A stretch of DNA of 64,000 nt, taken from positions 19,021 to 83,020 of the forward strand of contig SUZV01000014.1 in the NCBI GenBank assembly GCA_015059715.1. Direction: 5' to 3'. The position numbers and the translations under genes were made by a program. The notes beneath the pieces are model-generated. The model was not told where the DNA came from and did not search any database. It worked only from the letters and a program-made list of their open reading frames with translations. The first letter of the stretch is position 1; every line of letters starts with the position of its first letter. The DNA is from Rikenellaceae bacterium. Lineage in GTDB: Bacteria; Bacteroidota; Bacteroidia; Bacteroidales; Rikenellaceae. Positions 19,182-27,479 of the stretch are shown here, piece after piece.

Positions 19182-19754
19182 ATGGTGAACATTATACTTT
19201 TTGGTGCTCCAGGATGTGGCAAGGGAACGCAGGCTGCGCGCTTAGCACAGCACTATGACTTATATCATATATCTACTGGTGAGGTCATTCGTTCCGAGAT
19301 TAAGCGTGGTACGGAGTTAGGCAAGAGTATGGAGGGTTACATCTCGCGCGGAGAGCTTGCTCCCGACTCTATCGTTGTAGAGATGGTACGTGACTATATG
19401 CTTTCGCACAACGATAAGGGTTGTATCTTCGATGGCTTCCCACGTACTACGGCACAGGCCGAGATATTCGATAAGATGCTTGCGGAGGCTGGCTCTAAGG
19501 TCGATGTAATGATTTATATGGATGTCCCTGAGGAGGAGCTTGTAAAGCGTATCTTGCTTCGTGGCAAGGAGTCGGGACGTGCTGATGATGCTTCGGAGGA
19601 GGTTATCCGCAACCGTATAGAGGTATACCGTGCGCAGACGGCTATCGTAGCCGATTACTACACCCATCAGGGTAAGTATTCCGAGATTAACGGTTTGGGT
19701 ACTATGGATGAGGTGTTCGATAGACTCACATCTGTTATCGATGCAAGAAGGTAA
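19182..19754 (+). CDS. adk: Adenylate kinase
   Basis: 190 aa short-type enzyme that interconverts ATP + AMP and 2 ADP. The P-loop GAPGCGKGT occupies residues 8-16; DGFPRT (AMP/LID hinge region) and the LID segment RGKESGRADD are in place, the short LID lacking zinc cysteines. Length fits the short bacterial isoform. It is followed at once by an intrinsic terminator. Confidence 0.96.
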   Translation: MVNIILFGAPGCGKGTQAARLAQHYDLYHISTGEVIRSEIKRGTELGKSMEGYISRGELAPDSIVVEMVRDYMLSHNDKGCIFDGFPRTTAQAEIFDKMLAEAGSKVDVMIYMDVPEEELVKRILLRGKESGRADDASEEVIRNRIEVYRAQTAIVADYYTHQGKYSEINGLGTMDEVFDRLTSVIDARR

Positions 19755-19778
19755 CCCAAAGTGGTCTATTTAGAGTAT

Positions 19779-19822
19779 GCGGATAGTCTTTAAGATAATA
19801 TTTAAGGACTATCCGCGTTTTG
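19779..19822 (+). terminator. Intrinsic terminator after adk
   Basis: Stem GCGGATAGTCTTTAA (19779-19793) with TTAAGGACTATCCGC (19802-19816), one G-U pair, followed by GTTTTG. It separates adk from the TPM-domain gene, whose upstream TTG candidate start falls inside it. Confidence 0.75.
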
Positions 19823-19828
19823 TATATT

Positions 19829-20749
19829 ATGAAAGAGATGAAATTACGCTTATTACTCCTTGTCGCTGCATTTGTTGTAGCTGTTGCCCCTGCGGCGTAT
19901 AGTGCGCAATATAGGGCCTCGGAGGTGCCCAATGTGCAGCTTGTGGATAGTAGACGCTTTGTCACTAATCCCGACGGAATACTCTCGGGTGAGGCTGTTG
20001 AGCGTCTTGACTCAATATGTCTGTCGCTTCGTGAGCGCGGTATTGCCGAGGTTGTCGTTGTGGCCTTAGACGATATATCGCCGAGGGATATGGTCGACTT
20101 CTCGCAGGAGCTGTTCGAGGGTTGGGGTGTTGGTGATGATAAGCTCGACAATGGTCTTGGTATCCTCCTTGTGGGCGATATGCGCCAGATACGTTTCCAT
20201 ACGGGCTATGGCTTGGAGGCTGTTCTCCCCGATGCGCTGTGCTACGAGATTCAGCAGGAGTATATGCTTCCCTACTTCCGCAATGGGGACTACTCTGGGG
20301 GTATGGTCGCAGGTGTCGAGGCTATAGATGCTGTGCTCACCTCGGGGGAGTTGCCCGTGGCCGAGGATGACGATGCCAAGGCGGCTGTGATAGCTGGCAT
20401 AGTGACGCTGCTGCTACTGTCGATTGTGGTATTCAGCCTTGTTATGTATGACCGTGCGCAGAAGCGTTGTCCTAAGTGTGGTAAGCAGGGTCTTAAGGTT
20501 ATCCAGACCGAGGTTACTAAGCTATCGTCATCGCGTAAGATTGTTATTGAGACGCTGAGTTGTAAGTATTGCGGTCACAACCATACACGTCGTCGTGACT
20601 TAGATGGCGGCAGTGGTGGCGGAGGTATATATGTATTCCCTATGGGAGGCTTTGGCCGAGGAGGCGGCTTTGGTGGCGGTGGCTTCGGCGGCGGTGGCGG
20701 CTTTGGCGGCGGCTCATTTGGTGGTGGTGGCTCAGGCTCAAGCTGGTAG
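19829..20749 (+). CDS. TPM-domain membrane protein with zinc ribbon and glycine-rich tail
   Basis: 306 aa from ATG 19829 (ATG 19838 is also possible). Order: signal peptide (ending near AAYSAQ), a TPM/YgcG domain of about 130 residues (FVTNPDGILSGEAVERLDSI..., GWGVGDDKLDNGLGILL), one transmembrane helix, a zinc ribbon with paired CPKCG and CKYCG motifs, then a low-complexity Gly/Phe tail closing with SGSSW. TPM proteins are linked to membrane-protein repair or stress, and lemA is a frequent partner; here lemA follows after 37 bases. Confidence 0.85.
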   Translation: MKEMKLRLLLLVAAFVVAVAPAAYSAQYRASEVPNVQLVDSRRFVTNPDGILSGEAVERLDSICLSLRERGIAEVVVVALDDISPRDMVDFSQELFEGWGVGDDKLDNGLGILLVGDMRQIRFHTGYGLEAVLPDALCYEIQQEYMLPYFRNGDYSGGMVAGVEAIDAVLTSGELPVAEDDDAKAAVIAGIVTLLLLSIVVFSLVMYDRAQKRCPKCGKQGLKVIQTEVTKLSSSRKIVIETLSCKYCGHNHTRRRDLDGGSGGGGIYVFPMGGFGRGGGFGGGGFGGGGGFGGGSFGGGGSGSSW

Positions 20750-20786
20750 CTCGAAGATAAAATAAACAATATAAAACTGTAAAATT

Positions 20787-21371
20787 ATGAAGAACAAGAC
20801 TTTATGGATTATCCTCGGTATCGTTGCCGTGGTGTTGGTGTGGGGTATAGGTGCCTACAATGGTTTGGTTAATAAGGAGGAGGCCGTATCGGAGGCGTGG
20901 GCCAATGTCGAGACGGTATATCAGCGTCGTGCCGACCTTATCCCCAACTTAGTATCTACGGTTAAGGGTTATGCTGCTCACGAGAGCGAGACTCTGGAGG
21001 CTGTAACCGCAGCACGTGCTAAGTCTACCTCTATCAACGTAGACCCTACAACGGCTACTCCAGAGCAGATGAACGAGTGGTTCGAGGCTCAGGATGCTGT
21101 AGGCTCGGCACTTGGTCGCCTTATCGCTATCTCGGAGAGCTATCCAGAGCTTAAGGCTAACCAGAACTTCCTTGAGCTACAGAAGCAGTTGGAGGGTACG
21201 GAGAATCGTATCTCTACCGAGCGTAGAAAGTATAACGAGAAGGTCAAGGCCTTCAACGTGTCGATTCGTCGCTTCCCCACAAGCCTCATCGCTGGTATGT
21301 TTGGCTTCGAGAAGATGGCTATGTTCGAGGCGCAGGAGGGCAGTGATGTAGCCCCTGTGGTGGAGTTCTAA
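20787..21371 (+). CDS. lemA: LemA family protein
   Basis: 194 aa, typical LemA size: one N-terminal transmembrane helix (about 5-23) followed by a four-helix bundle. The motif AYNGLVNKEEAVSEAWANVETVYQRR is split by the usual family residues, with RRADLIPNLVSTVKGYA after it. The molecular role is uncertain; the TPM plus LemA pairing is conserved across many bacteria and is seen here as a two-gene unit. Confidence 0.92.
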   Translation: MKNKTLWIILGIVAVVLVWGIGAYNGLVNKEEAVSEAWANVETVYQRRADLIPNLVSTVKGYAAHESETLEAVTAARAKSTSINVDPTTATPEQMNEWFEAQDAVGSALGRLIAISESYPELKANQNFLELQKQLEGTENRISTERRKYNEKVKAFNVSIRRFPTSLIAGMFGFEKMAMFEAQEGSDVAPVVEF

Positions 21372-21390
21372 ACTACTAAGATATACGTTT

Positions 21391-21436
21391 TATCGACCTA
21401 CGAGGATAAATACTTGTAGGTCGATACTTTTTTTTG
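21391..21436 (+). terminator. Intrinsic terminator after lemA
   Basis: Stem TATCGACCTAC (21391-21401) with GTAGGTCGATA (21416-21426), followed by CTTTTTTTTTG. A textbook rho-independent terminator. Confidence 0.85.
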
Positions 21437-21479
21437 TAAAAAAAGACCCTAAAAAGTGGAATGGTAACTATAATTTTAG

Positions 21480-21487
21480 TATATTTG
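21480..21487 (+). promoter_or_regulatory. -7 box for the GH73/LysM gene
   Basis: TATATTTG, followed by GCGG. The transcript should begin near 21494, so an ATG at 21498 would be almost leaderless; the ATG at 21510 is preferred as the start. Confidence 0.6.
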
Positions 21488-21509
21488 CGGTAATAAGATG
21501 TACCTACTT

Positions 21510-22664
21510 ATGAAAATAGACTTTAAGCATTGTGTGCAATTGGTGCTGTGTAGTGTTGTGATGGCTCTCAGCTCGGTGAGTGTTGCTAAGGCGCAGGTCT
21601 CCGAGCCCGAGGCTGGCAAGGCGCGAAAGCCTACTGACGAGTGGGTTAAGCTAACCCCCGAAGAGTATATATATCGATGGCGAGAGACGGCTATTGAGAA
21701 TATGGAGCTATATGGCATCCCCGCAAGTATCACTATGGGACAGGCTATCCTTGAGTCTGGCTTTGGTAACGGATACCTGGCACGTGTGGCAAATAACCAC
21801 TTCTGTATTAAGTGTAAAAAGTCGTGGACGGGACCTACCATAACCCATAACGATGACCGCCCCGATGACTGCTTTAGGGTCTATGAGAGTGCCGAGGCCT
21901 CGTTTGCCGACCATGCCGAGTTTCTCAACGAGGGCCAGCGTTATCAATTTCTCTTTGCCTACGATACCGACGACTACAAGAGTTGGGCGAAGGGCCTTAA
22001 GAAGGCTGGATATGCCACCGCTCCCGACTACGACGCTCGCCTTATCTCGGTTATAGAGCGTTACCATCTGTATCTGCTAGATGGCAAGAATCCTATCAAA
22101 AGGTATGATGACTACGTTGCCGAGGAGCTGGGTCACGACCCCGAGGCGTTGGCCGAGAGTGCTGCGGCAGCCAAGAGGGGTAAGGATGGCAAGCGTGAGT
22201 CGTCAAAACATAGTGACGATAGCTTGGCAAAGGGTGATAGCAACGCAAGCGACGATATCCCCAAGGCCTATAGCGAGGAGGGTATAGACCCCAATAACTT
22301 CCGCGTAACGATAAATTCGCATCATGGTTATAACGTATACCTGACAAATGGTGCGCACTATATTATTGCTAAGGGTGGCGATAGCTTTGCCTCGCTTGGT
22401 GAGCTATTCAAGGTGTCGCCACATACGTTGCGCAAGTTTAATGACCTAAAGGGTGATGCCGAGCCCAAGGAGGGTGATGTGGTATATATTGAGCGTAAGG
22501 CATCGCACTGGGGTGGTGCCGAGGCTACGCATACCATTAAGCAGGGTGAGACGCTACGCTCTATATCGCAGGAGTATGGCGTGCGTCTTAATCAACTTAC
22601 GAAGCTAAACCGCCTACGTGCCGATGCTAAGCTAACCCCAGGGACAACGCTTAAGTTGCGATAG
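21510..22664 (+). CDS. Cell-wall hydrolase: GH73 glucosaminidase domain plus two LysM repeats
   Basis: 384 aa. A signal peptide (ends near SVAKAQ) is followed by a GH73-type N-acetylglucosaminidase domain (about 45-195) with the catalytic-Glu segment AILESGFGNGYLA and NNHFCIKC. A charged linker (KRGKDGKRESSKHSDD) leads to two LysM modules: YIIAKGGDSFASLGELF and HTIKQGETLRSISQEYG. It should cleave peptidoglycan glycan strands in the periplasm, perhaps during division or remodelling. The start at 21510 is chosen over 21498 because of promoter position. Confidence 0.9.
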   Translation: MKIDFKHCVQLVLCSVVMALSSVSVAKAQVSEPEAGKARKPTDEWVKLTPEEYIYRWRETAIENMELYGIPASITMGQAILESGFGNGYLARVANNHFCIKCKKSWTGPTITHNDDRPDDCFRVYESAEASFADHAEFLNEGQRYQFLFAYDTDDYKSWAKGLKKAGYATAPDYDARLISVIERYHLYLLDGKNPIKRYDDYVAEELGHDPEALAESAAAAKRGKDGKRESSKHSDDSLAKGDSNASDDIPKAYSEEGIDPNNFRVTINSHHGYNVYLTNGAHYIIAKGGDSFASLGELFKVSPHTLRKFNDLKGDAEPKEGDVVYIERKASHWGGAEATHTIKQGETLRSISQEYGVRLNQLTKLNRLRADAKLTPGTTLKLR

Positions 22665-22671
22665 TGTATGT

Positions 22672-22776
22672 ACAAAAGTTAAGGGAGGTTTTACGAAATA
22701 GGACAACCGAAACAGAACCTCTCGGCAACGAAAAATATAGTTACTAAATTTATAGAACATCCCTTAAATACATAGA
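22672..22776 (+). other. Long imperfect stem in the leader of the gene at 22780
   Basis: TTAAGGGA (22679-22686) pairs with TCCCTTAA (22760-22767), extended outward by TATGTA/TACATA and inward by GTT.TA/TA.AAC. The stem brings the two ends of the intergenic region together just before the start codon. It may be a terminator-like or regulatory structure. Confidence 0.35.
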
Positions 22777-22779
22777 GTT

Positions 22780-23460
22780 ATGGCTCAACTAAGAAACAAA
22801 ATTTTAGATGCTATAGTCAAGAAGTCGACGCTCAAGCAGCAGATTTTTGATAATACCTTCTCGACGTTTAACGAGCTTAAGGAGACGCTCTTCGAGTTGG
22901 CCTCCGAGATAGACGACGAGCTTGATGGTAAGCTTGACCGCCGTGTGCGTATTGAGTATCGTGATAGGGGTAAGTTCGAGGCTCAGATTCAGGTGGCCAG
23001 CGATGTCCTCATCTTCCAGATGCACACAGACGTATTCGAGTTCGACTCGAACCATATAATATGGCAGAATAGCTACGTGCAGGAGAATAGGGATAACTCC
23101 TATATCGGTGTTATCAACATCTATAACTTCCTTTCAGACTCGCTTAAGTATAACCGTAGCGCAGATGAGGGTTATCTGGTAGGTCGCATCTTCATCAATC
23201 GCGAGAAGTGCTTCTTTGTCGAGGGCAAGCGTCAGACGCTGGTGCGCCCTATGGCCTTTGGACAGCGAAAGATTGACCGCGATGCCTTAGTCGAGATTAT
23301 CGAGACAGCTATGCACTACGCCTTAAACTTCGATTTGTTGATGCCCCCATACGAGGAGAATATACGTGTTACGGTCGACCAGTTTAATAGCAAGCTCGAT
23401 AACTCGAAGTTCACTACGGGTAAACGTCTTAGCTATGACTTCTCGATTGACGATATCTAA
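22780..23460 (+). CDS. Conserved hypothetical protein, soluble
   Basis: 226 aa with no signal peptide, membrane segment or recognised catalytic motif. The N-terminal 50 residues are rich in Lys, Glu and Asp and look helical (LKQQIFDNTFSTFNELKETL); the middle is mixed alpha/beta with many aromatic residues (DSNHIIWQNSYVQ, VINIYNFLSDSL), and the C-terminus ends KRLSYDFSIDDI. I recognise it as the sort of protein conserved among Bacteroidales but cannot assign a family. It stands alone between the GH73 gene and DPP-IV. Confidence 0.75.
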   Translation: MAQLRNKILDAIVKKSTLKQQIFDNTFSTFNELKETLFELASEIDDELDGKLDRRVRIEYRDRGKFEAQIQVASDVLIFQMHTDVFEFDSNHIIWQNSYVQENRDNSYIGVINIYNFLSDSLKYNRSADEGYLVGRIFINREKCFFVEGKRQTLVRPMAFGQRKIDRDALVEIIETAMHYALNFDLLMPPYEENIRVTVDQFNSKLDNSKFTTGKRLSYDFSIDDI

Positions 23461-23651
23461 ACAAATGTCGACACCGAGGTTTTAGGGTATGCTCGATGCG
23501 ATGGGTTGAATAGCCCAGAGGTAGTAGCGATATACTGTGCTGACGACAAGTACCTTGAATTAAGAGGTTGTTTAATACCTATTTGTCACGTTCTTTCAAA
23601 TTTGGGAAACTTATAAATAATAATAGAATATAACTTAAAACTATAACCACT

Positions 23652-25781
23652 ATGAGAAAACTACTATGCACAATAGCTATGCTTGCTGCTGCGATGAGTG
23701 TTTCGGCACAGGTTAGCTACTTAGAGATGGTTGAGGCGCGCAACAGTGCTGCTCCAGACTATATATCTCCTGCACTGCTTACGCCTGCTGCAGGTACGGA
23801 TCAGTATATGGAGCTGGATGGTCGCCACGTCAAGCTCTATGACTATAAGCGTGAGTCGGATGGTAAGATAGTCTTTACGGCCGATAAGCTCATTATGTCG
23901 TATGTCAAGTCGCCAGATGGCACAATGGCACTCTACGAGAAGTGGGATGGTGAGTCACCACGTCACGAGGTATATCGCCACTCGTTCTTCTCGGACTACT
24001 ACGTTGCCTGCCCCGATGGCTCGACAATCAAGATTGACGACGTGCGTGATGTCACCTTCTCGCCCGACTCGAAGTTCTTGGCTATGTCGTATAATAACGA
24101 TATCTTCCTATATAACCTCACGACCAACGAGATTTACAACATCACTGATGATGGCAAGTGGAACCACATAATCAATGGTACTACCGACTGGGTGTATGAG
24201 GAGGAGTATGGCTTTACTCAGGCTTATGCCTTCTCGCCCGATGGCGCAGAGATAGCATATCTTAAGTTCGATGAGAGTCACGTTAAGGAGTTTGAGATGA
24301 TGCGCTACGATAATAAGCTCTACAACGAGGCCTACCGCTTTAAGTATCCTAAGGCAGGTGAGGAGAACTCTATCGTTACGCTCCATGTGTACAATATCGC
24401 TACGGGCCAGACACGTACTATCGATACAGGTGCCCAGACCGACCAATATTTGCCACGCATAGGCTACACGCCTGCAGGCGACCTCTTCTACTACCGCGTC
24501 AATCGTCTACAGAACCACTTCGAGGTTGTTCTTGTGGCTAAGGATGGCACTCAGCGCGTGATATATAACGAGCAGGATGACCGCTACGTAGAGCGTCCTA
24601 ATGCTGCGACTATAACATTTATCGATGGCGAGCGTTTCATCGTGCGCGAGGAGACCACTACAGGGTGGTTCCACCTCTATTTGCACTCTATACACTCGGG
24701 TCGTCTTAACGCCATCACTGCTGGTGAGTGGGAGGTTACGCAGCTTGTAGGCTTAGCTCCAAATATGAAGACTTTGTACTATATGTCTACCGAGCAGTCG
24801 CCTTTGGAGCGTCATCTATACTCTATCTCGCTCGATGGTAGCAACAAGGTGTGTCTGCTCTCGAAGCCTGGCTACTGGCGCGTTTATCCATCGTCGGATA
24901 TGAAGTATTTTGCTGCCGAGCACTCGGCAACAGACTGCTATCCTACGGCTGCGGTATACAATAACAAGGGTAAGCTGGTACGCTCGCTTATGCTTGAGGA
25001 GCCTACAGATGCCGAGCCTTTGTATCAGCGCGAGTATGCAACGTTTACTACCGAGCGTGGAGATGAGCTTCAGTACTACCTTATCTATCCGAATAAGTTC
25101 GATTGTAGCAAGCAGTATCCAGTGCTTATGACCCAGTATTCGGGTCCTGGCTCACAGGAGATAGCAAATCGCTGGTCTACCGACTGGGAGGAGACTATGG
25201 CGCGAAATGGCTATATCGTAGCATGCTGCGATGCTCGCGGTACGGGTTTCCGAGGCGAGGAGTACAAGAAGGTTACATATGCCAACTTAGGACATGCCGA
25301 GGTTGAGGACCAGATATCGTTTGCTCGTCATTTAGGTTCGTTAGATTATGTAGATGCCTCGCGCATAGGTATCTATGGTTGGTCGTATGGAGGCTTTATG
25401 GCTTTGGGCTGCGCGCTCAAGGGCGATGGTCTCTTTAAGATGGCTATCGCTGTAGCCCCTGTGACCTCGTGGCGTTACTACGACTCGATATATACCGAGA
25501 TTTATAACGGCCTACCACAGGATAACCCTGCAGGCTACGACGATAACTCGCCTATCAACTTTGCAGATAGACTAAGTCTTAATACACGCCTGCTCATCAT
25601 TCATGGCACGGCCGATGATAACGTACACTTCCAGAATAGTATGGAGATGTGTCGTGCTCTGAACCATGCAGGTAAGCAGTACGATATGATGGTCTATCCC
25701 GACCAGAACCACTCTATGCGTCCAAACGATATGGTCAACATACGTCAGAAGATGGTTGACTACTGTTTGGAGAACTTGTAA
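23652..25781 (+). CDS. Dipeptidyl-peptidase IV-like serine peptidase (S9 family)
   Basis: 709 aa, secreted (signal peptide ending near VSAQ). The N-terminal ~450 residues form the beta-propeller; the double-Glu motif that grips the substrate amino terminus is present in DWVYEEEYGF. The C-terminal alpha/beta hydrolase has Ser578 (GWSYGGF), Asp656 (TADDNVH) and His687 (DQNHSM). It should release Xaa-Pro or Xaa-Ala dipeptides from peptide N-termini in the periplasm or on the surface, feeding peptide use. The 191-bp upstream gap shows no clear promoter. Confidence 0.93.
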   Translation: MRKLLCTIAMLAAAMSVSAQVSYLEMVEARNSAAPDYISPALLTPAAGTDQYMELDGRHVKLYDYKRESDGKIVFTADKLIMSYVKSPDGTMALYEKWDGESPRHEVYRHSFFSDYYVACPDGSTIKIDDVRDVTFSPDSKFLAMSYNNDIFLYNLTTNEIYNITDDGKWNHIINGTTDWVYEEEYGFTQAYAFSPDGAEIAYLKFDESHVKEFEMMRYDNKLYNEAYRFKYPKAGEENSIVTLHVYNIATGQTRTIDTGAQTDQYLPRIGYTPAGDLFYYRVNRLQNHFEVVLVAKDGTQRVIYNEQDDRYVERPNAATITFIDGERFIVREETTTGWFHLYLHSIHSGRLNAITAGEWEVTQLVGLAPNMKTLYYMSTEQSPLERHLYSISLDGSNKVCLLSKPGYWRVYPSSDMKYFAAEHSATDCYPTAAVYNNKGKLVRSLMLEEPTDAEPLYQREYATFTTERGDELQYYLIYPNKFDCSKQYPVLMTQYSGPGSQEIANRWSTDWEETMARNGYIVACCDARGTGFRGEEYKKVTYANLGHAEVEDQISFARHLGSLDYVDASRIGIYGWSYGGFMALGCALKGDGLFKMAIAVAPVTSWRYYDSIYTEIYNGLPQDNPAGYDDNSPINFADRLSLNTRLLIIHGTADDNVHFQNSMEMCRALNHAGKQYDMMVYPDQNHSMRPNDMVNIRQKMVDYCLENL

Positions 25782-25804
25782 TAGATATTTGGCATAGTTA
25801 TAAT

Positions 25805-25840
25805 AAGGAGTGGGTTTAAGGCTCCCTCCTTAGTTTTGGT
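25805..25840 (+). terminator. Probable terminator after DPP-IV
   Basis: AAGGAG (25805-25810) pairs with CTCCTT (25826-25831), with further partial pairing of GGG and CTCC inside, followed by AGTTTTGG. Moderate fit. Confidence 0.45.
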
Positions 25841-25903
25841 CTTAAGAGATGTTCACAAAGGATGCGAGTCATCCAATAATGGTTATACTAAAATTTAAAT
25901 CAG

Positions 25904-26467
25904 ATGAGAAAAGCATTGTTTGCCATAGTTGTAGCTATGGTGTTGTTAAGTGTTGATGCCTCGGCGCAGCGCAGTGGTGCTGGTAGGAAGGTGGGAGCTT
26001 TTGAGGTAGAGGTGGGCGTAGGTCTTGCTACAGCAGCTACTAATATGACCGAGTTTGGTAAGTCACGTGAGGGTGTCGATGCCAATGTCGAGCTACGATA
26101 TAACTTAGCCGACAAGCCCATAGATGTAGGTATATATTTCGCGCTCTGCCAGATATATCGTAGCGAACAGGTTAACGATATTGCCAAGCGATACTCCTTC
26201 GTAAGCGAGAACCTTCTTCTTACCTCCGATTATAACTTTTTCCAAGGGCGTAAAGTATCTCCGTTTGTAGGTGTGGGTTTGGGTGTCTCGTGGAGTGAAA
26301 TCAATGCTGACGGCACTCTCAATGGTGCTCACTTTGCCGTTATGCCACGTGTAGGTGTAGAGCTTGCTCATCACCTGCGTGTTACGCTTGCCTATAAGGT
26401 CTTCGATAGGGCAAACAACCATCTTGTTATAAGCCTCGGCTATGCTTTTGGTGGTGGCAAGAGGTAG
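25904..26467 (+). CDS. Outer-membrane beta-barrel protein (small)
   Basis: 187 aa with a signal peptide (ends near DASAQ) and alternating hydrophobic/polar strands typical of the small OmpA/PorT-like barrels of Bacteroidota (EVEVGVGLATAATNM, VSPFVGVGLGVSWSE, HLVISLGYAFGGG). It lacks a periplasmic peptidoglycan-binding domain. Function unknown. Transcribed on its own between DPP-IV and efp. Confidence 0.75.
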   Translation: MRKALFAIVVAMVLLSVDASAQRSGAGRKVGAFEVEVGVGLATAATNMTEFGKSREGVDANVELRYNLADKPIDVGIYFALCQIYRSEQVNDIAKRYSFVSENLLLTSDYNFFQGRKVSPFVGVGLGVSWSEINADGTLNGAHFAVMPRVGVELAHHLRVTLAYKVFDRANNHLVISLGYAFGGGKR

Positions 26468-26604
26468 TAGATAGAGGTTGGCAAAAGAGTGGCGGCAAAT
26501 CTCCTTTTTAGCAACTTTTGCTACACGCATAGGGCAGCATACCTCGACATTAGTCTTAAAGAGCGAGGACTCTTATGACTTATGTGTCATATATGGTGTA
26601 AAAT

Positions 26605-26635
26605 TTTGTCGGTTCGGAATAAATGTGTATCTTTG
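26605..26635 (+). promoter_or_regulatory. efp promoter
   Basis: TTTG (26605-26608), 19 bases, TATCTTTG (26628-26635), then GCGCGG. Full consensus with ideal spacing. Confidence 0.8.
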
Positions 26636-26699
26636 CGCGGTTGTAGCTGTTGCTACTGTAGGATATGAAACTATAAATTAACTAAATTACAATATTTCT

Positions 26700-27272
26700 A
26701 TGACAATTACAGCATCTGACATTAAGATTGGTATGTGTGTGGAGATGGACGGTAAGACCTTTATCGTTGTAGACTTCCAGCACTGCAAGCCAGGTAAGGG
26801 CCCAGCATTCGTGCGCTCAAAGCTCAAGAACTTAGAGAATGGCAACGTTCTCGATAAGACATTCTCATCAGTATCTCAGAAGATTGAGCAGGTACGTGTT
26901 GAGCGTCGTCCATATCAGTTTACCTACGAGGATGACCTTGGCGCACACTTTATGCACACCGAGACCTTCGAGGAGATAAACATCGACAAAAACCTTATCA
27001 ACAATGCCGACCTTATGGCCGATGGACAGATTGTCGAGGTTATGTTCCACACCGAGAAGGAGACAGTCCTCTCTGCAGAGCTTCCTCCAATCGTCGATAT
27101 GGAGGTTACATATACCGAGCCAGGTGTACGTGGCGATACCGCATCGACTAACTCACTTAAGGCTGCTACTGTAAACACTGGTGCAACTATCAAGGTGCCT
27201 CTGTTTATTAATACAGGTGATAAGATTCGTGTTGATACTCGTACTCGCGAGTATTACGAGCGCATCAAGTAA
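26700..27272 (+). CDS. efp: Elongation factor P
   Basis: 190 aa, three beta-barrel domains as usual. EF-P rescues ribosomes stalled at polyproline stretches. The tip of domain I reads CKPGKGPAFVRSKL, with Lys33 at the position that is modified in many bacteria; no modification enzyme is in the window. The gene is monocistronic and its stop codon is the first base group of a structured repeat (27270-27470). Confidence 0.95.
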   Translation: MTITASDIKIGMCVEMDGKTFIVVDFQHCKPGKGPAFVRSKLKNLENGNVLDKTFSSVSQKIEQVRVERRPYQFTYEDDLGAHFMHTETFEEINIDKNLINNADLMADGQIVEVMFHTEKETVLSAELPPIVDMEVTYTEPGVRGDTASTNSLKAATVNTGATIKVPLFINTGDKIRVDTRTREYYERIK

Positions 27273-27470
27273 TTTTTGATTATAAGGCAGCATCTGCGAC
27301 CTATCAATCATTGCCTCGAATGGGAAATACACACAAGTATGTCCCATCCGAGGCAATCTCTTTATCGAGGCCACATCTGCTATCCTCTAATCAAAAATTA
27401 GGAGGTACTACCCATCGACGGCATTTTTGCCGAGCGTTGTATCTACTTCCAGCATCTCAAAAATATAGAA
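27270..27470. repeat. Structured 3'-end repeat, family C, after efp
   Basis: Starts at the efp stop codon. Outer arms TAATTTTTGATTA (27270-27282) and TAATCAAAAATTA (27388-27400) pair perfectly. Inside, ATTGCCTCGAATGGGA (27310-27325) pairs with TCCCATCCGAGGCAAT (27342-27357). It shares the opening TAAGGCAKCATCT and the 17-mer GCCGAGCGTTGTATCTA (27429-27445) with the region after lepA (34860-34966). It probably serves as a terminator and may be mobile. Confidence 0.65.
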
Positions 27471-27479
27471 TAGGCTAAG

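Noticed and set aside
23461..23651. Riboswitch in the DPP-IV leader
   Set aside because: No known aptamer motif or stable conserved stem could be recognised in the 191 bases.
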